Shown in pieces: positions 1 to 11,900 of a stretch of 64,000 nt of DNA. The DNA lies in assembly GCF_000471905.2 (NCBI RefSeq), contig NW_006500178.1, forward strand, positions 4,041,024 to 4,105,023. Reading direction: 5' to 3'. Under the pieces are notes generated by a model, which saw only the letters and a list, made by a program, of their open reading frames with translations, was not told the origin of the DNA and did no database searches. Both the position numbers and the translations under genes were made by a program. This DNA is from Amborella trichopoda (Eukaryota; Streptophyta; Magnoliopsida; Amborellales; Amborellaceae). How positions within the stretch are numbered: position 1 is the stretch's first letter; each line of letters begins with the position of its first letter.

Positions 1-263
1 ATCTGATAATCACGAATGTCCGGTAGTGCTTAAATTTTATTTTATTTTGAAGTTTTAGGTGTGCTTGAAAAATAAAATGACCAAAATACCCCCAAAACGT
101 TTCCGGGGTATTTTGGTTAATTTATTTCAAGTAAAATATTTTTTTGGTAATTTTCAAAGATTCAGCTATTTTTGATGAACACACGCCTAAAATTTCAAAT
201 GATTTGGATTTGTAGAAAAAAAACTAAAATTCAAGCACTACCAGACAACTGTAACCATCAGAT
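1..263. repeat. MITE-like inverted-repeat element
   Basis: The two ends are imperfect inverted copies: the left end reads ATCTGAT then GGTAGTGCTTAAATTTTA, and the reverse complement of the right end reads ATCTGAT then GGTAGTGCTTGAATTTTA. The inner arms also pair (GTTTTAGGTGTGCTTG against ATTTTAGGCGTGTG). It encodes no protein. A short non-autonomous DNA transposon with long arms, possibly MULE type, is the best reading. The left edge coincides with the window edge, so the true end and target-site duplication cannot be seen. Confidence 0.6.
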
Positions 264-1977
264 CGGCTCAAAATCAATCTGAGACGTTGAGCTCATATAT
301 TCATATTAGATAGTGGGCCAATCCCATCTTTTACGTATATATATAGCTTATTTAATATTTTCTAAAACCCATTCTTTATCCCCATCTTATAAATCCTTAT
401 CTTGATTTTATTTGATTTTATTTATGTTTTAATAATTTTCTAGATTGCCGATTCAGACTGATTTAGACCTGATCCACCAATGTGACACGGATATGTAGTC
501 GAATGATCACCTCCCCACTGATCGGGAATTTGAAACACCGGTTATCACCATCCAATAAATGTACTATAAGGGGGAGAGACTGTGAGAGGAGACTGCGTGA
601 GAGAGAGAAACTATCGGGAATATGCTACGACCACAGTAGTAGCCCCCATTCAACATGACCATCTATCCATTGTTGCACTGATTCATCACTCATAACTTTG
701 TATTTTCTATGGGTTGTATCCGTGAGAAATTGCCATAATACTCTGTTTTTCATACAATGAATCGATTTCGTTCCTAGCATTACTAGCACGAGGCACAAAG
801 CTTTATGCGACCAAAAATTACCAACAGAAAGAAAAGATGAAATTTTAATAGGTAGTACATGAAAAATGACAAATTTCTCCCAAAAATGATTATTCCCTCA
901 AAATAGGTTTCATGGTTGAGACTGCCACCCCACTGTCAATATTAAGAAATTTGGTAAAATGAAACCTCATATAGAACTTAACACGGTAACCCCATGACAA
1001 GTGAATATTAAAGCATAAAAAGGTCGTGTTTGAAGCAGGTGCAAGGGACTCTATTTTTCGCATATTAACAGCTACGGTAAGAAGAATGGAAGCTCCTCCA
1101 CCTTGACCACCAAGGCCATAGGCCCATTCCTCCGCAAGAGGGAATATCGAGTTCATTATAGAAACATCAGATTATGAAGGTGGACTTCAAACAAGTGAAC
1201 ATGTGAACAGGATGGGTAAGGTAACTTGTCATGTTACCCTGAAGGCAAATCCGAAGTCCAAAAGTTTGTGCAAATAGAAGTATCAAACATCACAGCACTA
1301 ATTGAATCATGGTTGGAAATTTAAACTGGATAACCCATCAGAAATAGATAGATAACATGGAGTCAACAGCAAAAATCTATAGTCTCAGATCCTCCATGCC
1401 ACATAGAAGAGCCACTAATCTGAATGGTTCTCCAACACAACTTGATGTAACAAATTAAAAAGAAAAAAAACAGAAAACAAAACTGATATTGTAATCCACA
1501 ATACCCAAGGCTTTGCTTCTTTGGAGAAGAGCATGTACTGATTCACTGCCGCATTGTCACAACCAATAACTGTGATAAGAGTATGGACATACTTTCTCTG
1601 CCATTGTTGGAATTTCGATCTTTAACTAGCCATGTAGAGCAATCCCCCAGTATAAATCTGATCTATCAATTATCACTTGAAATTTCCTCCAGATTCATTT
1701 CCTTGTTCATTTCTTTCTTTTCACAAGAATATACTCGAACTCATTATTTTATGATAGATCATATCAAACACAATTACTATCTCTTCCATTCACACAGGCT
1801 AGAAATTCAACAAGCAACAAAACAGGCACCCATACCCCTTAATGCACCTACCCTGACATGGAAAGCAATTCTCGTAATTCCTTGCATGTCAAAATGGGGC
1901 AACCGATTTCTATTAGCGGAGTATCCACCAGACCCAGAAGCTGCACAACACAAATAAATCTCTAATGTAAGCTTCAT
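264..1977. other. 3' flank of the mannosidase gene, no other gene seen
   Basis: The part next to 1977 should be the 3' untranslated region of GMII, which is transcribed leftward. I see no convincing plant poly(A) signal to fix its end. The short open frames at 890-1156 and 1583-1957 have no recognisable domain. A GA-rich patch lies near 590-620. Confidence 0.5.
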
Positions 1978-4743
1978 TCATAAGTTTGACCTCAATTCCA
2001 GTTTGTAAGCCTGCAGCTCCATGGGGAGTAACAGTACATGTCCATCCCTTGTTCCACCTCCTAAATCCTTCCTATGTGGATGCTCATAGTACCCAAGTCT
2101 TTCCATGTCGTCATCATGCAATAAATTCAAAGAAGTAGCTTTAGCATCTAAAACTGCAAAATCCTTGAACATGGAGAACACATTGATCTGCCTGTCTCCT
2201 AATGTAGTGCAATTCAAGCCACCCTTCCTACAATAAGATGAATCCAAACCTCTCCTCCGTAAAATAAGAAGAAATCTGGGATAATCAGATGAAAGCTGAG
2301 AGAATTTCAAAGGTCTTGGAACCTTGAAGCTCACAATATGCACATCACATGGTAAAGATGCGGCTAATGGAGAGAAGTGTTTAGGTGGGGGTAACTGTGA
2401 AGAGGTTTCCTCTGGTTTCCCAATGAATGCATGCATTGGGTAGTTGATGTGGGCACCAACCAAATGGGAAAGAAGTGAAGGATTCAATGGTAAAGAGAGA
2501 GAAGTGGGTATAGGAGTAGAAGACTTATTGGTTTCAGTAAGGATGTGAAAGAGCACATTTATGGGCCTATTGTCCAAGACCCCTTGCCCTAAACCTCTAC
2601 CATCATCACGAGTTAAACGCCTGTCAACCATAATTTCCAGCCAACCATTCTTTAAGCTTGCAGCACCCAATGACTGCCTAGAATGCACAGAGAATCTCCT
2701 ACCATCTGAACCATGCAAGAAGGCATGGGAAGGCATTGGATAGTAGTTTCCCTGCAAGGGGATCTTCTTGTAAGTTTCTCTTCGGCTCATTTGGAAACCA
2801 TTCAAATCAGTATAGAAAACATGCCCATTATCGATGTCTGTCTTGAATCTTACAATCAGTTCTTTGTCATTGAAGTCATGGTCAAGAAGCTCCACATGGT
2901 ATTCTTTCTCTATAAGAAACTTTTGCAACATATCCTCTCCGTTAAAAATGCGGGTACTATGTGAGACTGGGCTTTTCGACCACAAAGTTTTTGGGAAAGA
3001 GAAGGCTTCATTCACCAGAAGACCTTCTGATATTATCATCATCCCACCTTCTCGGATAATGGGTTCAGCTTCCCCATTGGGCTTGAACAGGTACGCCCCA
3101 CTTTCCCAAGTCGAGTATATACCAATCTCTTCCCCAATAATTGTCTCAGTACCATCCTTGTGGACCTTCAATTTTTGCAACATACCCTTTTTCACATCAA
3201 ATGTTAATGTCTGATGCTGATTTCTAACCTCTGCCATGCTCTCTTCCAATTTTGAGCAAACATAAGGTTGAGGGCATGGTAGAGGCTTGGAGCCACTATG
3301 TACTTTCAGTTTTGAAGGCCTGGCTTTCTCACAGCCCACAAAGCCATTAGCAACATAATAAGTTTGCAATCCCATGGGAGGCACAGAAGCTTGCCAATAC
3401 AAGCGATGCCGTCCAGTGAACAATCCATCCTTACCATGTTGCCACTCAGGAACAACCTGACTTGTCACTGATGACCAATTGGAATATAAAACACACATGC
3501 TTGGGTTGTCCACAACCACCATCACAACCTCATCTCTAGTTTGCTCCAATGGATTGAAGAATATGACTGATTGTACACTTCCTTCAAGCACAGTTATTGT
3601 TTTGTACATTGGTTGCACATCATATCTCGATCTCAACTTTGCTGGTTCAAACAGAGATGGTTGGGTACTCTTTCCCACCTTCTCATGACGAATATTAAGA
3701 AGTGCCTCAACAGCCTTAGCCATGAAAATTTGCAGATCATGGAGAGAAGTATGCATCCTTCCTCCATAGTCCACTACCACATGATCCTTGGCAGTACCAG
3801 TCACTCCGTCATGGTGTTGAAAAAGAGCCAAATTCCTCCTGGCAGCTGTGAATTTGTGGGCAAAAGAGATGGGAAGCTTTGCACATGGCAGCCTCTGACA
3901 ATAACCCAACAATAAGGCCATCATAATTTCTGATGAGCGTAATGTCTCTTCGAGGACTCGATCAACTGCTTTAAAAAAGGGTCTTGAGACGTAGTATCCA
4001 CTCCAATAATCCTTTTCTCTATCTGCATAGGTGAAAAAATCACCAGAAAGTGAAGGGAACCCCTCTACCTCCCTTGAACCAACCTCTCCAGCCCTTGAAA
4101 AGTTTATCCTCTCGGCCTCTGACCTAAGAGTTTGGAAATAGTCTTCAAGAGTGCCAAACTTGGCTTCAGCTTTTAAATCAGGGTTGGAATTGATATAATC
4201 AAATATCAACTGATAGTTTCTAAACTGAGCTTCTGCTTCATCAACACTAACATACCGGAAATCATCTCCAAGGGGTATGAGAAGGGTATTTGTGCGGTAC
4301 AAGGTGGACTTTTTCTTGTACTGATCCAACAATAACAAGGCCCTCTCTCTAACATTGTTAGAGTCAGTCTCAACTGGGTTAATTCTCCAAGGGCAGGCCT
4401 CATAGAAAAAGCCAGGGGTTCGAGCAAAGTCAAATTGACAACATACGGCAGGCTCAGGTCCACATGTATGAGGGATATCATAAGAGTAAAAGGGCATCAT
4501 ATGAACAAAAATATCAGTTGTTTCCTCTGCATCCCAGCTCTGTCGCCATATATATTCGAGGTTCTGGTGCAAGGCTAGCTCCTTTTTCACCTCATAATGA
4601 GTCCTTTGAATAAGCATGTTCTCAAAACCCATACGTCGGAGCAGATATGCCATTGTAGATGAATATCCAAATGGATCTATAGCCCAAGCATTCTTGGGAA
4701 TAACTCCAATTGTATCTTTTAACCACATGTTTCCCTCCATCAT
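1978..4743 (-). CDS. GMII: GMII exon 4: most of the catalytic and C-terminal domains
   Basis: Encodes residues 230-1150. The acceptor reads GGCATGCAG just before ATGATGGAGGGAAAC (MMEGN). The upstream in-frame ATG at 4794 belongs to the intron. The exon carries [21 protein letters not shown] (nucleophile Asp), [40 protein letters not shown] (zinc His) and the late conserved segments [22 protein letters not shown] and [14 protein letters not shown]. It ends in YKLELRSNL and a stop at 1978. It is fully open, so the enzyme looks functional if the long introns are spliced. Confidence 0.96.
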   Translation of the reverse strand: MMEGNMWLKDTIGVIPKNAWAIDPFGYSSTMAYLLRRMGFENMLIQRTHYEVKKELALHQNLEYIWRQSWDAEETTDIFVHMMPFYSYDIPHTCGPEPAVCCQFDFARTPGFFYEACPWRINPVETDSNNVRERALLLLDQYKKKSTLYRTNTLLIPLGDDFRYVSVDEAEAQFRNYQLIFDYINSNPDLKAEAKFGTLEDYFQTLRSEAERINFSRAGEVGSREVEGFPSLSGDFFTYADREKDYWSGYYVSRPFFKAVDRVLEETLRSSEIMMALLLGYCQRLPCAKLPISFAHKFTAARRNLALFQHHDGVTGTAKDHVVVDYGGRMHTSLHDLQIFMAKAVEALLNIRHEKVGKSTQPSLFEPAKLRSRYDVQPMYKTITVLEGSVQSVIFFNPLEQTRDEVVMVVVDNPSMCVLYSNWSSVTSQVVPEWQHGKDGLFTGRHRLYWQASVPPMGLQTYYVANGFVGCEKARPSKLKVHSGSKPLPCPQPYVCSKLEESMAEVRNQHQTLTFDVKKGMLQKLKVHKDGTETIIGEEIGIYSTWESGAYLFKPNGEAEPIIREGGMMIISEGLLVNEAFSFPKTLWSKSPVSHSTRIFNGEDMLQKFLIEKEYHVELLDHDFNDKELIVRFKTDIDNGHVFYTDLNGFQMSRRETYKKIPLQGNYYPMPSHAFLHGSDGRRFSVHSRQSLGAASLKNGWLEIMVDRRLTRDDGRGLGQGVLDNRPINVLFHILTETNKSSTPIPTSLSLPLNPSLLSHLVGAHINYPMHAFIGKPEETSSQLPPPKHFSPLAASLPCDVHIVSFKVPRPLKFSQLSSDYPRFLLILRRRGLDSSYCRKGGLNCTTLGDRQINVFSMFKDFAVLDAKATSLNLLHDDDMERLGYYEHPHRKDLGGGTRDGHVLLLPMELQAYKLELRSNL

Positions 4744-5866
4744 CTGCATGCCATGTGGTAAATAGTCAATCAGTATGGAACTAACTTTTGCCATTCCATG
4801 ATGACTTCAACTCAAATTTATACAAGAAAAAGAGGGAGAAAATGCTTGACATAAATGCATGCAATCTCATTGAATGATCAATACTTCAAATTACTTAGTC
4901 ATACTTTAAATGTAAGAGCACATGCATCAAAAGACAAAACAAAAAGACAAAAAGAAGCATATAAATGACTAGGCGATTTGCATTGTGACCATGCTCTAGG
5001 TTCCATGATAGTGGCATGTAGTATGTACCACAACAACCCACCTATTTGTGTCATAAGGTTCAATACAGGTATAAAAATCATAGAACCATTACAAAGAAGC
5101 AGTCCAACTACCAAACATCACAAATAAATCCAATCAATTGCTCTGATTCAAAATTTGGGTTAATCATGATGAATCTTTGGGATTATCCTTTGAAAGATTT
5201 TAGTGTGCATTTGTAGACGTAAAACCATATTTGTTGGAGGCGGGAGCGGGATCGGTTCGGGATTCGTCGAACCGCCCCATAGTGGAAGCTCTTTAGGTTT
5301 AGGAACAGCGTCCGTACTATGAACAAGACAACGAGCGAGATCCTTAGGTTTATGGGAGCGAGAAACGATGCCAATGGTTTCGATGTTTTTACTGGCAGGA
5401 ATCTAAGCTCCATTATACAAAAAAATGAGGTTGTAAGTAGAGTTAGTACGAGTTCTCTTGGTTAAGGAATCGAGATTTAAGTATGCCATATAACGGGCTT
5501 CCTCCTGTTCCAATATCAAGATTCTTAAAGTATAGGAATCAAGGTCCTCAGCTGGTTGGCTCAAGGTCCGCAAGTGCCATTTACCAGAGATCCCTTATCA
5601 AGCGTCCCCCGCCCTTAACAATGGATTCATATATTTTTGTGTGAATAACAACGGATTAATTATGTAGCTCTCTATAAGTCAGTTTTTCTTATGACCATTA
5701 CATCTTCAGGCCATGACAGAAGTTTGGTATGCACCATTCACTCTGAATCCTCGGCAATCCAGAATCCTACTACTCAAGAGTCATCTTCTTCAAATGTAGT
5801 CTCCTTTGCTTCCATTGTTTTTCAAATGGCTGGCCCCCCGAAGGAGCTAGATGATGACAGGATGAG

Positions 5867-5903
<37 letters not shown>

Positions 5904-8900
5904 CTGATGTAAAAGAAGCTTTTTAAAACTTGAAATAAAAACATATATTCTCATCTCACAACTGTAATCAGATTTAAGACTCTAAAACAATAGGGCATCA
6001 TACATATAAGATCTTAAATGAAATATATATTCTCACAACTAAGAGAGATGGCTTACAGAATAGGACTTAATAAAACAATGGGTCATTTTAGACTATGCCT
6101 AGTTCAAATTAAGAATCTAAAATAATGGAACTTCGTGCTATGCAAAAAAGGGACCAGATTATAACATCATGGAACTTATGATTACTAAATAATGGGAACT
6201 TTGGACAATGGCAATCTCTAACCTGGTATCATCCGTTAATAAAAGTAGAACCCACAAACATGGAACCCGAGATTTTAATGTACCAAAACCTTGGACCATG
6301 GTTGATGGGAGCAAGGATCTATTTCAAAATGGAACTGGATTCCATTGATGGATGGAATGTGGTCCCTCTTTTTGGGAGTGAGATCCCAAAATCGAAAAAA
6401 TGGAGTCCCTACAAGATCCCTTGCAGGAACCATGGGATCGAGGTTCTAGAGTGGGATCGTCACCCTATCTACAAGGTTCCCTTAACTATGCACTATGCGT
6501 AAAACACTGGTTCATTAATTTGTTTTAGGTGGAAAAAATTCCTTGCCCAAATGTTCCAACTAAATCTTCAAATTGGACGCCTTTGGTGAGTGGTAAATTT
6601 TTTGGCTTCCTCTTCTTATTAATGTTAATATGACAAGAAGAAAAGGGAAGCTAGAATGATGACTGAAGTTACATATCACCTTTCACAGTGTTGTAACTGA
6701 AGAGAGACGTGGATGCCGGCACAGGACATGGCAATTTTCAGAAAACTAGCATAACTGCAGATATTTAATTAAGTTTCTCAGAGCAGAAAAAGCAGCAGAA
6801 AGATACAACAAGAGAAAGAGAAGTAGTATAATTCTCAAGAAGACATATCCCACAACAACAGAAACTCCCTCACCGCCTGATAGGCTAATCTATTAGCTAA
6901 ATGATAAACACAAGGATTATCTCTAAAGAATCGAAACAAACTCAAGTATTAAGCTGGATGCGTAAGCCATTCTACTACATAGCAATTTCATTAAGAGATT
7001 CGAGTTGCTAATCTCCAAAAGACATAACTAACTTATACATCAAGTCAAAAAATAGCGAGATAACTAAAGAAACTGACACAATGGCTGTCTAGGCCTCACT
7101 GATAGAACTTTCTTCAATTTATAAAAATTGATAATGAAGACTTTAAGGCAACCATGATAAAAGACGCACTGGAGCTTTCTTAGGAAGTGCAATAATTAAC
7201 TAATGCATAATCTTCAAAAAGCATAACTTTTTGAGCAACCCTGATGGCTCCTAGCAAGATATTTCCAACAAAATGGATGATAGAATGAGACATCTGACCA
7301 AGTCAGTAGTCCTCTCCAGAGCATCAAAGAATACAGTAACACGTATCTCCCTCAAGTGGTGATGCCAAAGTGTCAACTGGTGTCTAAAGTATCAAAACTT
7401 GCCAGGTACGATCTGTGTCAGACATGCTGAAATGTGTGAAACACATTTGTCAATATTACATACATGTGTACTACAGTACATCCGATGAAGAGAACAAGCT
7501 CGATTATCATTTCTCAATTCAGTGCAGGTTCTTTTAAAAGAAAAGGTTTTGGTAGTCACTACCAAAATAGTCTACCCAAGACTAGTTAATTTGGGATGAT
7601 CCCAGAGACCAAACTCTGTCCAACATGTCAATGAGGTCTTTCAACTACATAATGCAGCTGCCAAACAACTCCAATATTTAAGATCCCATAGATTTAGTCT
7701 AACTAAAATGCACAGTGGAATTTCATCAGCAGTCTTTCCATCACAGCTAAAGAGTTCTGCAAGGGCCCTACTGATCCAACTAACAATGAATAAGATAATA
7801 CCGAAAATGGCAAACCTTGGTCTTATTAGCCATCCTGTACTCAAGGCCGTAGCTTAAAATTTTTATAGACAAAATATTTTTGACATCTTTGAAAGTTTGA
7901 GACAAAAAACTATCGCTATTTTAGGGAAGGAGAGAGTGCCTTATGTATTTCGAACAAACTTGGCATGGCCGTCAAAGTGAAAATAGTGGTTGTCTTCCTT
8001 TTTCCATTACTTGGTCTCTGGACCAAACTAGTTACATTCTAAAAGTGCAACAAGTGTGTTCAAGCAACAAGCACCAATGGATCATCCTATCAAATTTGCG
8101 ATTTCAAATTACGATAGAAGGAAGCAGTCCGTATGTTGCTGTGCATAGATGCATAGTTACTAAACAAAAGAGAAATCACTCCAGAGTACAAACTTTGTAA
8201 GGGTATCTTTGTTTTGTTTTGGCTTTTATTTTTTGTATGTGGCTCATAGGGGTATATTCTAGGTCTCCTTTTGCATATTAAGAGCATTTTTTATTGATGG
8301 AACATTTTGGGAGCTGTAGTTCCAAGTTCCACCAAAAAACACATCCATGTTTGTTGTAACCCTGTGAAAGCCACAAGATGAACACACGGCACTCCATGGG
8401 GCCTCATTTAACATCAAATAGACCCTGTTTGGAAGCCACCCCTTCCATGCTAAATGATGGAAGGGCCAGCTGCCATATCTTTTGGAAGATGGGGCTTTGC
8501 AGCCCCCTTTCCACAGGTCGAACATGCCCTAAATGATGTATTGACTTAGAGAAGTACAGATTGAGTCGCAACTGAGGTGAGAGAAACAAAGTAGTCGTTG
8601 AGATCATCGGTTTCTCAGTAATTTGTCAATAGGTTTTTTTGTCATTGCCCCATGAGCTTTCCATGTATCCAGGTTACGTTTTTTTCGTTGTATTAGAACT
8701 TGGGAATAGACATAATAAACCATTGGTTGATCCATTTGTGTTAACATCAGTCAAAAACGTTGAAGTTATATATTTCTTAAAAATAGAAACCTTCATCAAG
8801 GGATAACAAAACATGCTCATCCATACACTAAAATCTTGCCTCTAAGTGCCAAACACCACACAATCTCTCTTCTCCAAGTGGTAAATTCAAATCCTAGATT

Positions 8901-11900
8901 TCACATGATATCAAATCATGTAGTTTGGGGCTGATTCAACTGTTGTTTCATGATATTTTAGTTTATTAACCAATGCCTCTTTTGGAAGGTCTATATCTTA
9001 CTACTGTGTTAAGAGATTGTCATCTTGAAGAGGGCCAAGGCCCTAGAAGCATTGCCTAGAGCAGGTGGTTGCCTAGAGCAGGTGGCTGCCTCCTTTTTTT
9101 TTGTTTTTTTTTTGGAGTAGGGGGTAGTTGTTGTACACTAAGCACACCATGTGGCTAAGGCACGCCGCCTTAAGGGCCAAGGTAGGGGTGGTAACAGATG
9201 GGGGGGTATGGACCCGAACCCCAGTAGAAAATATAATAGTGGGACTCGGACCCAACAAGGTCCGGAGTCCCCAGACCCGGATCCAAATTGTTTATAAGCG
9301 ACTCAGACACGATGTGTAAATCAAAAAACAGAGAGAGGAATCAAAACCCTAAAAATAAAGAAAGTAAAGTTAGTTATGAGAGGATTAATCCCCACTATTC
9401 ATCTTATAAAAGAATAAAAGTGGGGATCAGAAACATATTTCATATAATCATAAATATGTTAAATATATATATATATACATATATCAAATATTGAATACAG
9501 TAAGATGGTAGTAGGATGGTCATAAATTATAAACTTTCAGATACTGCAATCTGCAATAATGGTAATTGCTTTGAATTTCCTTTTATCATGGTAAAAGGAT
9601 TAAGCCAGTCCGTAATACTAGGGACACCATTCTTGAACATGTTATATCCTATAAAAATAGATAGTTCAGGAATCGAAGCCACTATAGAAAGCCATAATGT
9701 AAAATTTGACTTCATTGACAAACCAAAAATCAGAAAACTGAATAATATTAAAAAAAAAATTTCTAAAAAAGTAAAGTTTTTGTACCACCTCAAAGAAGAG
9801 CTAAAATATAAAATAGTTGAGGATAAGCTCTTAACCCCTGAAAATAAAAATACAATTGAAAATATTAAAAACAATATAGAAAGAGATGTCTGTGCGGATT
9901 TGCCGAATGCCTTTTGGAATAGAAAAAAGCATATTGTAACTTTGCCATATGAGAATGATTTTGATGAAAGAAAAATACCAGTCCCAGATTTTAGTCTTAA
10001 TACTATAGAAAATCAAAATCAGACCTTTTATACCAATGAAGGAGAAGAAATAAAAAGCATTCATCCTGAAAAAAGCCTCCAGCTAAAAGGAACACTTAAG
10101 GAAAAGCCTGAAACAAAGGCTTCTCCTTATAAAATCATTCCAAAAGAGATAGAACATCATACTCATAAGATAGATGCTATCCCCCATATCATTGAGCAAA
10201 ATAATTATACCAATCTCTGTCTACAAACTATTGGAAAACAAACAACGAGAATAGAAAATATGATTGGAAAACCCCAAAGTATACCTAAAGAAAAAGCAAA
10301 GGCTTTATTGTTCAAACCTCCTCCAGAACTTTCTAAAGAACAATTCAGTCTACAAGGAATAAGAAAGAAGGAAGACAATAACGGGCTGATTGATGAATTG
10401 GTTAAAAAGCTAGCAAAGCTCAGCATAAAAAGAAAAGGAAAAAGTACTGAGCAAGAAGCCATGATACTTCAAGAAGAAACCCTATCTAATAGCGAGCTAC
10501 AACAAATAGAAGAAGCTTCTAAAACAAAAGATCTGGAAATAAATAGAATAAACTACGTAAGAAAAATAAGACCAACTTCTCAAACTAGGACGTATTACCC
10601 AAGGCCTACTCCTGTAGATATTCAGTTTGAAGTAGATTTGATTACTAGCACCATATCATATTCAGAAAGAACAATTGTCAATTGGAATATCGATGGAATG
10701 TCTGAAAATCAAATACTCGATGCAATGAAACATATGACTATGTACGCAACCGTGTGCAAAATAAGTGGGAATCATGACCAAGAAATAGCTAAAGCCATTA
10801 TTTGCGGTTCTACTGGATGGCTAAGAGGATGGTGGGATTTCCATATAAAAGAAAATACAAAGAAAGAAATACTGGCTGCTACGAGGCAATGGGATTTCCA
10901 TATAGAAGAAAATACAAAGAAAGAAAAATTCATAGCCGGTTTATCCCATCTCTTTGCTAAGAAGGTCAAAACGAGATTAAATAATAAACATGGAGGAATA
11001 ATCCCATACTCTTTATATACACTCGGAGAGCTATCAGCAGAAATATGTGCAGAAGGGCTTGCTCTCTGTACTGATCTAAAGTTAAAAGGCAGCTGGAAAA
11101 ACAAAACATGACAGGCAAAAAAGAATTAAGGGATTTCTGTGAACAATTTGGGTACAATACTCTGCCTATGTTTAAAGAATCTGATAAAAGAAAATATACG
11201 AATAAAAGGTATAAGCCATATACCAATAAAGCTTCTACCAAGGAAAAGTTTTCTAAAAATTCTCCCCGAAAAATAGTTTCAAGAAATCCAGGACAAAAAG
11301 AAAAATACCTGTTTGCTACAATTGTGGCAAGGTAGGGCATTACAAAAATAAATGTAGGATAAAAAAGAAAATAGAAGCTTTACAATTAGATGATAATATC
11401 AGAAGCCAATTGTTTCAGATACTACAAATAGAGGAAGAATCTTCTGATAGTTCGTCTCCTTCTGATATAGAACATCTGGTTGAGGAAATAGAGAATGAGG
11501 ATTTAGTTTTTAGCAGTTCGAATTCAGAAGACGGAAATACTAACTGCTTTTGTAATACACTCTCTAAGGAAGAAAATCTAATTATCGATATAATAGATAA
11601 AATAACTGATCTTGAGGCTAAACGAGAAGCCTTAGTTCAGTATATCCATATGGCTAAAACAAATAAATAACCCTCTCCTCTTGTTCCAACTCGAGAAGAT
11701 TATAGCTTTGCTAAAATTCTTAGGAGAGTTGAAGATAAGAATATTACTCAAAAGGAACCATCCATATCTGAATTAAGGCAGAAAATCAATGAACTAAAAA
11801 ATGAAATCAAAACCCTAAGGAATAGGGTAGATTCTAGAATTAGCCTCTGACCCTAAAGAAGATAGCCCTGCCAATACAGATGAAGAGCTAGAATTTGATG

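Noticed and set aside
1583..1957. 124-codon open frame on +
   Set aside because: It lies in the likely 3' UTR of GMII, antisense, with no recognisable domain.
2561..3915. Open frames on + within GMII exon 4
   Set aside because: Shadow frames of the conserved minus-strand exon.
4744..4794. ATG at 4794 as start of a 938-residue mannosidase
   Set aside because: The first 17 codons do not match the family. A clean acceptor ends at 4744 and upstream exons with the membrane anchor and first zinc ligands are present.
5691..5912. ORF ending in a Leu-Ser repeat
   Set aside because: The repeat is just translation of the (TC)16 microsatellite.
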